From Patulibacter sp. (lineage in GTDB: Bacteria > Actinomycetota > Thermoleophilia > Solirubrobacterales > Solirubrobacteraceae): a stretch of DNA of 64,000 nt. The stretch covers positions 40,576 to 104,575 of the forward strand of contig NZ_JAURWA010000030.1 in assembly GCF_030655195.1 (NCBI RefSeq), written 5' to 3'. The position numbers were made by a program, and so were the translations under genes. The notes under the pieces were generated by a model. The model was not told the origin of the DNA, did not search any database, and saw only the letters and a program-made list of their open reading frames with translations. Positions 52,507 through 60,540 of the stretch are shown piece by piece. The first letter of the stretch is position 1, and the number at the start of each line of letters is the position of its first letter.

Positions 52507-53643
52507 ATGTCGCACGATCTCGATCTGGCCCACATGCCGCAGCTGCCGGCCGACCGCAGCGCGCCGATCGGCGTCGTCGGGGCGGGGTTCATCGTCGACG
52601 ACATCCAGCTCGTCGCCTACCGCGAGGCCGGGTTCAACGTCCAGGCGATCGCGTCGCGCTCGCCCGCCCGGGCCCAGGAGGTCGCGGCGCGTCACGGCAT
52701 CCCGACGGTCCACGACACCTGGCAGGACCTCGTCGCCGACGAGCGTCTGCAGATCATCGACGTGGCCTTCCCGCCGGCGCTGCAGCCCGAGATCGTGGTC
52801 GCCGCGGCCGAGCAGCCGCACGTCCGAGGCGTCCTGGCGCAGAAGCCGATGGCGGTCGACCACGCCACCGGCCTGCGCACCGTCGAGGCCTGCGAGGCCG
52901 CCGGCACGCCGCTGGCGGTCAACGTGAACATGCGCTTCGACCAGTCGATCCGCGCGGTGAAGACGCTGCTGGACCGCGGTGAGCTCGGCACGCCGGTGCT
53001 CGCGACGATCGAGATGCGGGCCATCCCGCACTGGCAGCCGTTCCTCGAGGGCACGGACCGCCTGACGCTGCAGAACATGTCGATCCACCACCTCGACGCG
53101 TTCCGCTACCTGCTCGGCGACCCGGACGGGATCTACGTCTCCGCCCGCACCGACCCGCGCACGACCTTCGAGCACCGGGACGGCATCTGCCTGTCGATCC
53201 TCGAGTGGGACGACGGCGTCCGTGCCAGCGCGTGGGACGACGTCTGGACCGGCCCGGTCCGCGAGGGCTCGGAGGGCGACGTCTACATCAAGTGGCGCGT
53301 CGAGGGCACCGCGGGCGTCGCCTGGGGCACGATCGGGTGGCCGAGCTACCCGAACCGCACGCCGAGCACGATGCGCTTCGCGTCCACGGCGCGGCCGAAC
53401 CAGATCGTCGAGCCCGTGTGGCCCGAGGTCTGGTTCCCGGACGCCTTCGCGGGAACGATGGGCGAGCTGATCGGCGCGACGCAGGGTGCGCCGCTGAGCA
53501 TCTCGGGCCGGGACAACCTGCAGACCTTGGCCCTCCTGGACGCGGGCTACCGCTCCATCGAGGAGAAGCGCCTCGTGCGCGTCGAGGAGATCACCGGCGG
53601 CCTCGTGGCCGCCCCGACGGGCGCCGCGACCGCGGCGTCCTGA
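52507..53643 (+). CDS. Gfo/Idh/MocA-family NAD(P)-dependent oxidoreductase
   Basis: 378 residues. N-terminal Rossmann fold with GVVGAGFIVDDIQL (about residue 21), IASRSPARAQEVAARHG, and the catalytic lysine in LAQKPMA (about 118), where the family normally has EKP. The C-terminal domain carries SIHHLDAFRYLLG, the usual His/Asp pair. It would oxidise a hydroxyl of a sugar, cyclitol or glycoside. GGAGGGGGAGAGGAC precedes the start. First gene of a three-gene operon. Confidence 0.9.
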   Translation: MSHDLDLAHMPQLPADRSAPIGVVGAGFIVDDIQLVAYREAGFNVQAIASRSPARAQEVAARHGIPTVHDTWQDLVADERLQIIDVAFPPALQPEIVVAAAEQPHVRGVLAQKPMAVDHATGLRTVEACEAAGTPLAVNVNMRFDQSIRAVKTLLDRGELGTPVLATIEMRAIPHWQPFLEGTDRLTLQNMSIHHLDAFRYLLGDPDGIYVSARTDPRTTFEHRDGICLSILEWDDGVRASAWDDVWTGPVREGSEGDVYIKWRVEGTAGVAWGTIGWPSYPNRTPSTMRFASTARPNQIVEPVWPEVWFPDAFAGTMGELIGATQGAPLSISGRDNLQTLALLDAGYRSIEEKRLVRVEEITGGLVAAPTGAATAAS

Positions 53644-53670
53644 ACGACGGACGAGAAGGGGAGGATTCGC

Positions 53671-54522
53671 ATGGCGAAGCTGGAGCTGGGGATCATCAGC
53701 GGCGTGTGGGACGGGACGCCGGTCGGGCGCGAGGAGGGGATGCGCAAGGTCAAGGAGATCGGCTTCGACTCCTACGACATCTTCGAGGACCCGCTCGACA
53801 TGACGACGGAGGAGCAGGCGCGGATCAAGGAGCTCGCCGACGAGCTCGAGCTGCCGATCCGCTCGTGCGTGTGCGTGAACTTCGCGCTCGTGGACTTCAA
53901 CCCGTCCGTGCAGCGCTTCGCGCTCGACCGCGGCCGGGCCTACATCGAGCAGGCGAAGCTCTACGGCGCGCGCAACGTCGTCCTCGTGATCGGCGAGTAC
54001 TACTGGGACGACGAGGTCATCCCGAAGGACGGCGTCTGGCAGATCGCCGTCGACAACGTCAAGGCGCTCGCCCAGGACGCGGACGCCGCCGGCGTCGACC
54101 TGGTCATCGAGCTCGAGCCGTTCACGCAGGCGCTCGTCAAGGACGTCCCGGAGCTCGTGCGGTTCGTCAAGGACGTCGGGCACCCGCGCGTGAAGGCCAA
54201 CGCCGACATCTCGCACCTGCACCTCGCGAAGACGGAGTTCTCCGACGTCGCGCTGATGACCGGCATGATCGGCCACGTGCACCTCTCGGACTGCGACGGC
54301 GAGGTCCACGGCGACCTGCCGCCCGGCCGCGGGAAGACGCCGATCAAGGAGTACCTCCAGGCGGTCATCGACACCGGCCTGGACGACTCCACGGTCGCGC
54401 TCGAGCTGGAGTACTCGCCCGACCCGGCGAACATCGTCGCCTGGGTCGAGGAGGCCTACGAGTCCTCCGCCCGGATCCTGGACGAGCTCGGCGTGAGGAG
54501 CCTGAGTGGATCTGCGGCTTGA
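53671..54522 (+). CDS. Sugar phosphate isomerase/epimerase-like TIM-barrel protein
   Basis: 283 residues of the AP-endonuclease 2/xylose-isomerase-like fold. Likely metal ligands: Glu in LVIELEPF (about 147), Asp in KANADISHLH, His in IGHVHLSDCDG and Glu in ALELEYSPD. These enzymes isomerise or eliminate on 3-keto or phospho-sugars; a partner of the preceding dehydrogenase is the natural reading. The 3' end overlaps the next gene by 17 bp. Confidence 0.85.
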   Translation: MAKLELGIISGVWDGTPVGREEGMRKVKEIGFDSYDIFEDPLDMTTEEQARIKELADELELPIRSCVCVNFALVDFNPSVQRFALDRGRAYIEQAKLYGARNVVLVIGEYYWDDEVIPKDGVWQIAVDNVKALAQDADAAGVDLVIELEPFTQALVKDVPELVRFVKDVGHPRVKANADISHLHLAKTEFSDVALMTGMIGHVHLSDCDGEVHGDLPPGRGKTPIKEYLQAVIDTGLDDSTVALELEYSPDPANIVAWVEEAYESSARILDELGVRSLSGSAA

Positions 54523-55261
54523 GGGCAAGGTCGCCGTCGTGACGGGCGGCGCCGGCGGGGGGCTGGGCGAGTCGATGCTCGTCGGGCTCCTGCGCGAGGG
54601 CGCCCGCGTCGTGGCCGTCGACCGCAACCCCGAGCGCTCCGCCGCCCTGATCGAGCGGCTCGCCGAGCACGGCGAGGCCGTCGCCCACCTGGCCGACGTC
54701 TCCGATCCCCACTTCGCCGACGGTGTCGTGGAGACCGCGACGAAGGCCTTCGGCGGCATCGACGTCGTCGTCAACAACGCGGCGATCTACCCGTCGAAGA
54801 AGTGGGACGAGTACGACGTCGAGGAGTTCTCGCGCGTCCTCGACACCAACCTGCGGTCGCTCTTCGTGATGAGCAAGGCGGTCGTGCCCGTGATGGCCGG
54901 CCGCGGCGGCGGATCGATCGTGAACATCGGCTCGATCACGTTCCTGGTGGGGATGCCGCTGATCCTGCCCTACGTCACGAGCAAGGGCGGGATGGTCGGG
55001 TTCACCCGGGCGCTGGCCCGCGAGGTCGGCGTCCACAACGTGCGGGTCAACACCGTCTCGCCGGGGGCGTTCCCGACGGGCGGCGAGACGATCCACCCCG
55101 ATCCCGAGGGCTACTCGCAGCACGTCATCGACCAGCAGTCGCTGAAGCGCCGCGGCACGGGGGAGGACCTGGCCGACGCGGTCACGTTCCTGGCCAGCGA
55201 CCGGGCGTCGTTCATCACGGGGCAGATGCTCGAGGTCGACGGCGGCTGGGCGCACCACTGA
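54506..55261 (+). CDS. Short-chain dehydrogenase/reductase
   Basis: 251 residues. TGGAGGGLG cofactor loop, NNAA, NIGSIT and YVTSKGG (the catalytic Tyr/Lys). Asp after strand 2 (VVAVDRNPER) favours NAD. GTG start at 54506 overlaps the preceding gene, so it is cotranslated. Third enzyme of sugar operon 1. A TGATG after its stop begins a short frame that leads to gntR, but a promoter for gntR also lies there. Confidence 0.9.
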   Translation: MDLRLEGKVAVVTGGAGGGLGESMLVGLLREGARVVAVDRNPERSAALIERLAEHGEAVAHLADVSDPHFADGVVETATKAFGGIDVVVNNAAIYPSKKWDEYDVEEFSRVLDTNLRSLFVMSKAVVPVMAGRGGGSIVNIGSITFLVGMPLILPYVTSKGGMVGFTRALAREVGVHNVRVNTVSPGAFPTGGETIHPDPEGYSQHVIDQQSLKRRGTGEDLADAVTFLASDRASFITGQMLEVDGGWAHH

Positions 55262-55338
55262 TGCCCGCGACCGGCGACCTTCGGGGGAGGGGCGCCGGTT
55301 GCAGGAGTGGGGCGGCCCCGACCGGGGCACGTGCAAGC

Positions 55339-55350
55339 AGTACACCTGAA
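55339..55350 (-). promoter_or_regulatory. Partial GntR site upstream of gntR
   Basis: On the minus strand the sequence reads TTCAGGTGTACTG, matching the first 12 bases of the operator at 52459 at 10 positions. It is about 40 bp before the gntR start and would allow autoregulation. Confidence 0.4.
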
Positions 55351-55372
55351 GGTCGGAGGACCCGATGACCGC

Positions 55373-55378
55373 TAGCCT
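55373..55378 (+). promoter_or_regulatory. Candidate -10 element of gntR
   Basis: TAGCCT lies 9 nt before the GTG start of the GntR gene, a near-leaderless arrangement. No ribosome-binding site is obvious, although GGAGGA occurs 30 nt upstream. Confidence 0.4.
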
Positions 55379-55387
55379 GGACCGATC

Positions 55388-56146
55388 GTGAGCACCGAGA
55401 CCCCCGCCGGCCCCGGCTTCGCACCACTGCGCCGCGAGAAGCTCTCCGAGAGCGTCGCGGAGAAGCTGCGCGAGGAGATCCGCGACGGCAACCTGCAGGC
55501 GGGGGCTCGCCTGCCGGGCCACCGCGAGCTGGCGGCGATGTTCTCGGTCGGACTGAGCTCGGTCCGCGAGGCGATCAGCATGCTCGCGAGCGAGGGGCTG
55601 GTCGAGACCCGCGCCGGTCGCGGCACCTACGTCCAGGAGCGCGGCGCGTCGTTCGCGTTCGCCGGCTCGGCGACGCGGCTGACCCGCCGCGAGGTCGAGG
55701 AGGTCATCGAGGCCCGCGAGATCGTCGAGCTGCAGCTGGGTCCGATGGCCGCCGAGCGCGCCTCGGCCGAGGACGTTGCCCGCCTGCGCGCCTGCCTCGA
55801 GGCGATGGCCGCCTCGGTCGACGACGTCCCCGCCTACGCGGACGCCGACATGGCGCTCCACATGGCGATCGCCGACGCCGCGCAGAACCGCTTCCTCCGC
55901 CAGGCCGTCGAGCAGATCCGCTCGATGATCCGCGAGAACATGGAGCTCTCGTCGACCATCGCGGCCGGCCGGCCCGGCGGTCTGGAGGCGAGCCTGCAGT
56001 CGCACCGGCGCCTCGTCGACTCGATCGAGTCCGGCGACGCCGAGGCGACCCGCCAGACCCTCTTCGAGATGATGGGCCGGCACCACGAGTCGGTGCTCAA
56101 GGGCACCGCGGCGGCGCCGCCGCCGGCGGCGTCCGCGGCGGACTGA
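55388..56146 (+). CDS. GntR-family regulator, FadR/FCD type
   Basis: 252 residues. N-terminal winged helix (SVAEKLREEIRDGNLQAGARLPG, HRELAAMFSVGLSSVREAIS) and C-terminal FCD helical domain with its metal-binding pattern (ADMALHMAIADAAQN, and HRRLVDSIESGD). FCD GntR regulators usually sense organic or sugar acids. It sits between two sugar/sugar-acid operons that share an 18-bp site, so it is the probable local repressor. Confidence 0.92.
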   Translation: MSTETPAGPGFAPLRREKLSESVAEKLREEIRDGNLQAGARLPGHRELAAMFSVGLSSVREAISMLASEGLVETRAGRGTYVQERGASFAFAGSATRLTRREVEEVIEAREIVELQLGPMAAERASAEDVARLRACLEAMAASVDDVPAYADADMALHMAIADAAQNRFLRQAVEQIRSMIRENMELSSTIAAGRPGGLEASLQSHRRLVDSIESGDAEATRQTLFEMMGRHHESVLKGTAAAPPPAASAAD

Positions 56147-56242
56147 CCTCGCCGTCGCGGGTTCCCGGTCGTCGCGCCCGCGGCGGCCCGTGGCGCCGGG
56201 CGCCAGGGTCCCGTCGCCGTTCACCGGGCCGTCTCTCCCACG

Positions 56243-56638
56243 ATGCCCGCCATGACGGAAGCAGCGACCGACGCGACCGACGGAGAAGGCTCCGGCGACC
56301 GCGAGGCCCCACCGGCGCAGCGGATCTCCGCCGTCATCATCCAGACCTACAAGGCGAAGTTCGGCAAGGGGCCGGAGAACATCCGGGTGCACCTGACGGG
56401 CGACACCGTCATGGCCCTCCTGCGCGGGGGCTTCTCGGTCGTGGAGGAGTCGCTCCGCGCCGCCGGTCAGGCCGAGGCCGTCCGGGACCAGCGGCGCGTC
56501 TTCGGGGACATGGTCGCCCCCGCCCTGGCGGAGGCGATCACCGAGGTGATCGACCGCGAGGTCGTCGCGGTGCTGGCCGACACGAGCCAGGACCCGGACC
56601 TCTGCGTCATCGTCCTGGTCCTCGCCCCGCGCGACTGA
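56243..56638 (+). CDS. DUF2294-family protein
   Basis: 131 residues. ISAVIIQTYKAKFGKGPENIRVHLTGDTVMALL and the following helix (EESLRAAGQAEAVRDQRRVF) match DUF2294 proteins of unknown function. No membrane segment. MTEAATDATD three codons later is an alternative start. It is not obviously linked to the sugar genes. Confidence 0.75.
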   Translation: MPAMTEAATDATDGEGSGDREAPPAQRISAVIIQTYKAKFGKGPENIRVHLTGDTVMALLRGGFSVVEESLRAAGQAEAVRDQRRVFGDMVAPALAEAITEVIDREVVAVLADTSQDPDLCVIVLVLAPRD

Positions 56639-56663
56639 GCCGCGGCGCGCGGTCCGGACGGTC

Positions 56664-57041
56664 TCAGCGGGACTCGCTCCCGTCGCGCAGCCGCCGGGTG
56701 ATCTCCCCGATCTCGTCGACGTCGCCCGTCGCGACGGCGATCACCAGGTCGTAGGCCTCATCGTGGGACAGCGTCAGGCGCCGGCCGTTCACGCCGAGGA
56801 ACGCGAAGGTGCCGGCCAGCGCCAGGCGCTCGTTCCCGTCGACCAGCGCGCGGTTCCGTGCGAGGGAGTGGAGCAGCGCGGCGGCCTTCTCCTCGAGGGT
56901 GGGGTAGGCGTCCGATCCGAACGCCGTGGCGCGCGGCCGGGCCAGTACGGACTCGAGCAGCCCGTGGTCGCGCACGGCGACGTCTCCCTCGATGACCCGG
57001 TCCGCGACGTGCAGCAGCTCGGCCAGGGTGAGGAAGATCAC
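56664..57041 (-). CDS. doc: Doc-family (Fic) toxin with substituted active-site motif
   Basis: 125 residues, Doc-like size and order (FLTLAELLHVADRVI, GLLESVLARPRATAFG, LLHSLARNRALVDGNERLAL, FLGVNGRRLTL). In actinobacterial Doc proteins the motif is usually NHxLVDGNKR; here it is NRALVDGNER, so the catalytic His is Arg and the Lys is Glu, each a single-base change. The GTG start overlaps the antitoxin stop (GTGA). The protein may be an inactive toxin remnant or have changed activity. Doc toxins phosphorylate EF-Tu; this one may not. Confidence 0.85.
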   Translation of the reverse strand: MIFLTLAELLHVADRVIEGDVAVRDHGLLESVLARPRATAFGSDAYPTLEEKAAALLHSLARNRALVDGNERLALAGTFAFLGVNGRRLTLSHDEAYDLVIAVATGDVDEIGEITRRLRDGSESR

Positions 57042-57241
57042 CGCCCGAGGCGCTCCAGAGCCTCTGCGTAGCGCGGGATCTCGGCGTCGAGGACCTCGTC
57101 CAGGAGCTCGGCCCGGCTCGACGACTCGACGTAGTCGCGGATCGCCTGACGCGCCACCTCCTGCATCGACCGGGACTCGCGCTCGGCGCGCCGTCGCAGG
57201 GCCTCGGTCTCGTCCTCGGTGAGTCGGAGCGTCATGGCCAT
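57038..57241 (-). CDS. Ribbon-helix-helix antitoxin of Doc module
   Basis: 67 residues. MAMTLRLTEDETEALRRRAE and SRSMQEVARQAIRDYVESSS form a ribbon-helix-helix DNA-binding domain, followed by an acidic C-terminal toxin-binding tail (LLDEVLDAEIPRYAEALERL). Paired with the Doc-like gene by a GTGA overlap, the classic antitoxin-first order. Confidence 0.85.
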   Translation of the reverse strand: MAMTLRLTEDETEALRRRAERESRSMQEVARQAIRDYVESSSRAELLDEVLDAEIPRYAEALERLGR

Positions 57242-57332
57242 GACGAGATGGTATCGCCCGTGGTGTCACGTCACCAGGGAACGGTGGGCGCTCCCAACGG
57301 TTCGATTCTCCGGTCCGTTGCAACTCAGCACA

Positions 57333-57350
57333 TCAGGTGTTCAGAACAGT
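57333..57350. promoter_or_regulatory. GntR operator of sugar operon 2
   Basis: TCAGGTGTTCAGAACAGT matches the operator at 52459-52476 at 16 of 18 positions. TAGGTT follows at 57352-57357 as a possible -10 element and TTGCAA precedes at 57319. It lies 57 bp before the start of the first gene of operon 2. Confidence 0.65.
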
Positions 57351-57407
57351 GTAGGTTCATCTCATGGAGCGAACGACTGAGGGACTCACGGGTCCGGGGG
57401 TGCGGCG

Positions 57408-58199
57408 ATGACCGACGGGACGACACCGCGCAGGGCGTGGGTCATGGGGGCCTCTCGAGGTCTCGGCAACGCGGTCGCGCGCCGGCTGCTCTCCCAGGGG
57501 CTGGCCGTCACGATCTCGGCCCGACCGGGCGAGCGGCTCGACGCGGCGCTGGCCGAGCTCTCGGCGCTCGGCGAGGTCGACGCGCTGCCGCTGGACCTCT
57601 CCGAGCCGCTCGTCGTGACGAAGGCGCTCGAGGAGCTCACCGCACGCCACGGCTCGGTGCCGGACGTCGTGATCTTCAACGGCGGCGGCCCGCCGCCCGG
57701 TCCGGTCGCCAAGCTCGGGGTCGAGGGCCTCGACGGCGCGTACGCCTCGATGCTGCGCCCCGCCTACGAGCTGATCGCCGGGATCGACGCGCCGATGCGC
57801 GAGCGCGGATCGGGCGTCGTCGTCTTCCTCACGTCCTCGGGCGTGCTGGAGCCGATCCCCAACCTCGTCGCGTCCAACGCGATGCGCTCGGCCGTCACCG
57901 CGCTGGCGAAGACCGCGGCCGCGGAGCTCGCCGGCGACGGCGTCCGCGTCCTCTGCGTCGCGCCCGGCCGGATCGCCACGGATCGCGTCGGCGAGCTCGA
58001 CGCCGCCGCCGCGAAGCGCCAGAACTCCACCGTCGACGACGTCAGCGCCAGGTCGCGCGCGTCGATCCCCGCCGGCCGCTACGGGACTCCGGAGGAGTTC
58101 TCCGCGGTCGTCGGGTTCCTGTGCTCAGAAGACGCCTCCTACGTGACCGGCACCACCGTGCTCGTCGACGGGGGCAAGATCGGAGGTCTCCTCTCGTGA
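57408..58199 (+). CDS. SDR-family protein with substituted catalytic tyrosine
   Basis: 263 residues. MGASRGLG cofactor motif, FNGGGP in place of NNAG, TSSG catalytic serine, then PNLVASNAMRSAVTALAK where a classical SDR has YxxxK. The tyrosine is replaced (SN.MR), as in a known divergent subgroup, so the mechanism may differ. TGTTVLVDGGKIGG is the usual C-terminus. First gene of sugar operon 2; its stop overlaps the dehydratase start (GTGA). Confidence 0.85.
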   Translation: MTDGTTPRRAWVMGASRGLGNAVARRLLSQGLAVTISARPGERLDAALAELSALGEVDALPLDLSEPLVVTKALEELTARHGSVPDVVIFNGGGPPPGPVAKLGVEGLDGAYASMLRPAYELIAGIDAPMRERGSGVVVFLTSSGVLEPIPNLVASNAMRSAVTALAKTAAAELAGDGVRVLCVAPGRIATDRVGELDAAAAKRQNSTVDDVSARSRASIPAGRYGTPEEFSAVVGFLCSEDASYVTGTTVLVDGGKIGGLLS

Positions 58200-59359
58200 A
58201 GATCGTCAGCGTCACCGCCAACCTGCTCAACACCCCGATCCCGGAGGAGCTCCGGGTCGAGTCCGGCGCGGGGCTCAAGCTCATGCGCCAGATGTGCCTC
58301 GTGCGCATCGAGACGGACTCGGGCCTCGTCGGCTTCGGCTCACCGTCCGGCCCGTACGACCTGGCGGTCCTCGGCCGCATCGTCGAGCACGTGATCGGGC
58401 CGCACCTGATCGGTGAGGAGCTCTCCGAGCACAGCCGCCTCTGGAACCACGTCTACGTCGGCGAGGTCACCCGCAACCTCGGCACCCGCGGGGTCGGCGT
58501 CGCCGCGCTCTCGGGCGTCGACATGGCGCTCTGGGACCTGCGCGGCAAGGCCGCCGGCCTGCCGCTGTACGAGCTGCTGGGCGGGCTCTACCACGCCAAG
58601 GGCGTCCGCACCTACGCCTCGTCGATCTACTGGAAGCTGACCCCGGACCAGGCCGCCGAGGAGGCGCGCTCCTGGATCGACCGCGGCTTCACCGCCGTCA
58701 AGCTCAAGGTCGGCCGCGAGCCGCGCAAGGACGCCGAGCGCGTCCTGGCCATCCGCGAGGCGATCGGTCCCGACAACGACCTGCTGGTCGACGGCAACCA
58801 GGCGCTCTCGCGCACCGATGCGCTGGCGATGCTGCCGGTGCTCGAGCAGGCCGGGGTCTACTGGTTCGAGGAGCCCATCGACATCGACGACATCGAGGGC
58901 CACGCGATGCTGCGCGCCGCGCGCCGGTCGGTGCGGATCGCCACGGGCGAGAACCACTACACGGCGTCGGGCTTCCTGCCGTTCGTGCAGGCCGACGCGA
59001 TCGACGTCCTGCAGGCCGACGTCTCGCGCGCCGGCGGCATCACGGAGGTCAACAAGATCCAGGCGATGGCCCGTGCGCACCACCTGCAGTGGAACCCGCA
59101 CACGTTCAACGACATCCTCACCGTCGTCTCCAACCTGCACCTCGTCGCCGCGTCGCCGCACCCGGCGATGTTCGAGTGGGACGTCACCTACAACGAGCTG
59201 ATGACGCACCTGACGACGGAGCCGATCGAGGTCGTCGACGGCCTGCTGCACCCGCCGACCGGCAACGGTCTGGGCATCGAGATCGACGAGGACTTCGTCG
59301 CCGAGCACGTGTGGGCCGGCGAGCGGTCCATCGGCACCGGCGCCGGGATGCGGGTCTGA
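58196..59359 (+). CDS. Enolase-superfamily sugar-acid dehydratase (mandelate racemase subgroup)
   Basis: 387 residues. Catalytic residues by position: KxK at 169-171 (AVKLKVG), metal ligands Asp199 (VDGNQ), Glu225 (WFEEP) and Glu252 (TGENH), Asp275 (LQADVSR) and His302 (NPHTF). All are in place, so it should dehydrate an aldonic or related sugar acid to a 2-keto-3-deoxy acid. GTG start overlaps the previous stop; the next gene starts directly at the stop. Exact substrate not readable; galactonate-, rhamnonate- or similar dehydratases are the closest types. Confidence 0.9.
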   Translation: MKIVSVTANLLNTPIPEELRVESGAGLKLMRQMCLVRIETDSGLVGFGSPSGPYDLAVLGRIVEHVIGPHLIGEELSEHSRLWNHVYVGEVTRNLGTRGVGVAALSGVDMALWDLRGKAAGLPLYELLGGLYHAKGVRTYASSIYWKLTPDQAAEEARSWIDRGFTAVKLKVGREPRKDAERVLAIREAIGPDNDLLVDGNQALSRTDALAMLPVLEQAGVYWFEEPIDIDDIEGHAMLRAARRSVRIATGENHYTASGFLPFVQADAIDVLQADVSRAGGITEVNKIQAMARAHHLQWNPHTFNDILTVVSNLHLVAASPHPAMFEWDVTYNELMTHLTTEPIEVVDGLLHPPTGNGLGIEIDEDFVAEHVWAGERSIGTGAGMRV

Positions 59360-59737
59360 GTGCGGATCGACTGGGACACCATCCCGCAGGCTCCCGGCAT
59401 GCGCCCGGGGGCCGTCCGGCAGTGGGTCGCCGGCGAGCAGGTCAGCCTGACCCGGGTGGTGACCCAGGCCGACGCCGTCTTCGACGGCCGGCTGCACCAC
59501 CACCCGCACGAGCAGTGGCTCGTGATGCTGGCCGGCGAGCTCCGGCTGCAGATCGACGGGGAGCAGTTCGACGTCACCACCGGTGACCTCGTGCTGTTCC
59601 AGCCGCACACCGTGCACGGCGCGGTGGGCGTGGGGTCCGAAGGGGCCGAGTACTACGAGTGGTTCGCGCCCGCGCGCTACGACGGCCTCCCGGGCTACGT
59701 CGGGCGCTCGCCGCTGACCTGGAGCGAGGAGAGCTGA
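59360..59737 (+). CDS. Cupin-domain protein
   Basis: 125 residues forming a single cupin barrel. Metal-binding histidines are in HHHPHEQWLVML (motif 1, about residues 38-49) and FQPHTVHGAV (motif 2). Starts with GTG immediately after the dehydratase stop and overlaps the SDR start by TGATG. Small cupins in sugar operons are often epimerases or lyases acting on keto-sugars; specific role unknown. Confidence 0.85.
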   Translation: MRIDWDTIPQAPGMRPGAVRQWVAGEQVSLTRVVTQADAVFDGRLHHHPHEQWLVMLAGELRLQIDGEQFDVTTGDLVLFQPHTVHGAVGVGSEGAEYYEWFAPARYDGLPGYVGRSPLTWSEES

Positions 59738-60540
59738 TGCTGAACATCGATCTGACCGGCCGGACGGCCCTGGTCACGGGCGCGGCCGGCGGCATCGGCC
59801 GCGGGATCGTCGCCGCGCTGGTGGAGGCCGGCGCGACGGTGGTCGCCGCCGACCTGGTCGCGGACGCCGCGGCGTCCGTGGCCGCCGACCATCCGGGGAG
59901 CGTCGTCCCGCTGACGATGGACGTCACCGATGAGGAAGGCGTCGCCGCGGCGGTCGCGTCGCTGGAGGGCCACGCGGAGCTGCCCGCGCCCGTCTCGCTG
60001 CTGGTGAACAACGCCGGCATGGCGGGTCGCACCGGCATGCCGTTCACGCGGCTGAACAGCTCCGACTGGGAGCTGCCCTGGAAGGTCAACGTCGTCGGCC
60101 CGTTCCTCGTCACCGCGGCGCTCGTCGAGCAGCTGGCGGAGACCGGCGGCAGCGTCGTCAACATCGCGTCGGTCTCGGGCCGCCGCGGGTTCACGACCAG
60201 CCCGCCGTACTCGGCGTCGAAGGCCGCGATCCTCAACTTCACGCAGGGGATGGCCACCGACCTGGCGCCGCGCGGCGTCCGCGTCAACGCGGTCTGCCCC
60301 GGCATGGTGCTGACACCCTTCTACCGCCAGCAGCGCCTGGCGGCGGCGGAGAACGACCCGAAGCTCCTGGAGATCACCGACGAGGAGTTCTTCCAGGACA
60401 AGGCCTCGCGGCTGATCCCGCTGGGCCGGGGGCAGAAGCCGGCGGACATCGCCGGCGCGGTGGCGTTCCTCGCCTCCGACCTGGCGTCCTCGGTGACCGG
60501 CCAGGCCCTGAACGTCGACGGCGGACTGGTGATGTCCTGA
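59737..60540 (+). CDS. Short-chain dehydrogenase/reductase
   Basis: 267 residues. TGAAGGIG, NNAGMAG, NIASVSG and YSASKAA are all present; Asp after strand 2 (VVAADLVADA) favours NAD(H). It overlaps the cupin gene (TGATG). Likely oxidises a hydroxy or 2-keto-3-deoxy sugar acid in this operon. Confidence 0.9.
   Translation: MLNIDLTGRTALVTGAAGGIGRGIVAALVEAGATVVAADLVADAAASVAADHPGSVVPLTMDVTDEEGVAAAVASLEGHAELPAPVSLLVNNAGMAGRTGMPFTRLNSSDWELPWKVNVVGPFLVTAALVEQLAETGGSVVNIASVSGRRGFTTSPPYSASKAAILNFTQGMATDLAPRGVRVNAVCPGMVLTPFYRQQRLAAAENDPKLLEITDEEFFQDKASRLIPLGRGQKPADIAGAVAFLASDLASSVTGQALNVDGGLVMS

Noticed and set aside
52507..54522. Assignment of the Gfo/Idh/MocA plus TIM-barrel pair as a C-glycoside deglycosylation system
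   Set aside because: The small second subunit expected beside the TIM-barrel protein in known C-deglycosidases is missing, and the family match alone is too general.
55261..55391. Chain of micro-ORFs (TGATG, ATGA, GTGA) linking the SDR to gntR
   Set aside because: Overlaps are present, but a -10 element right before gntR suggests separate transcription, so coupling is not needed and may be coincidence.
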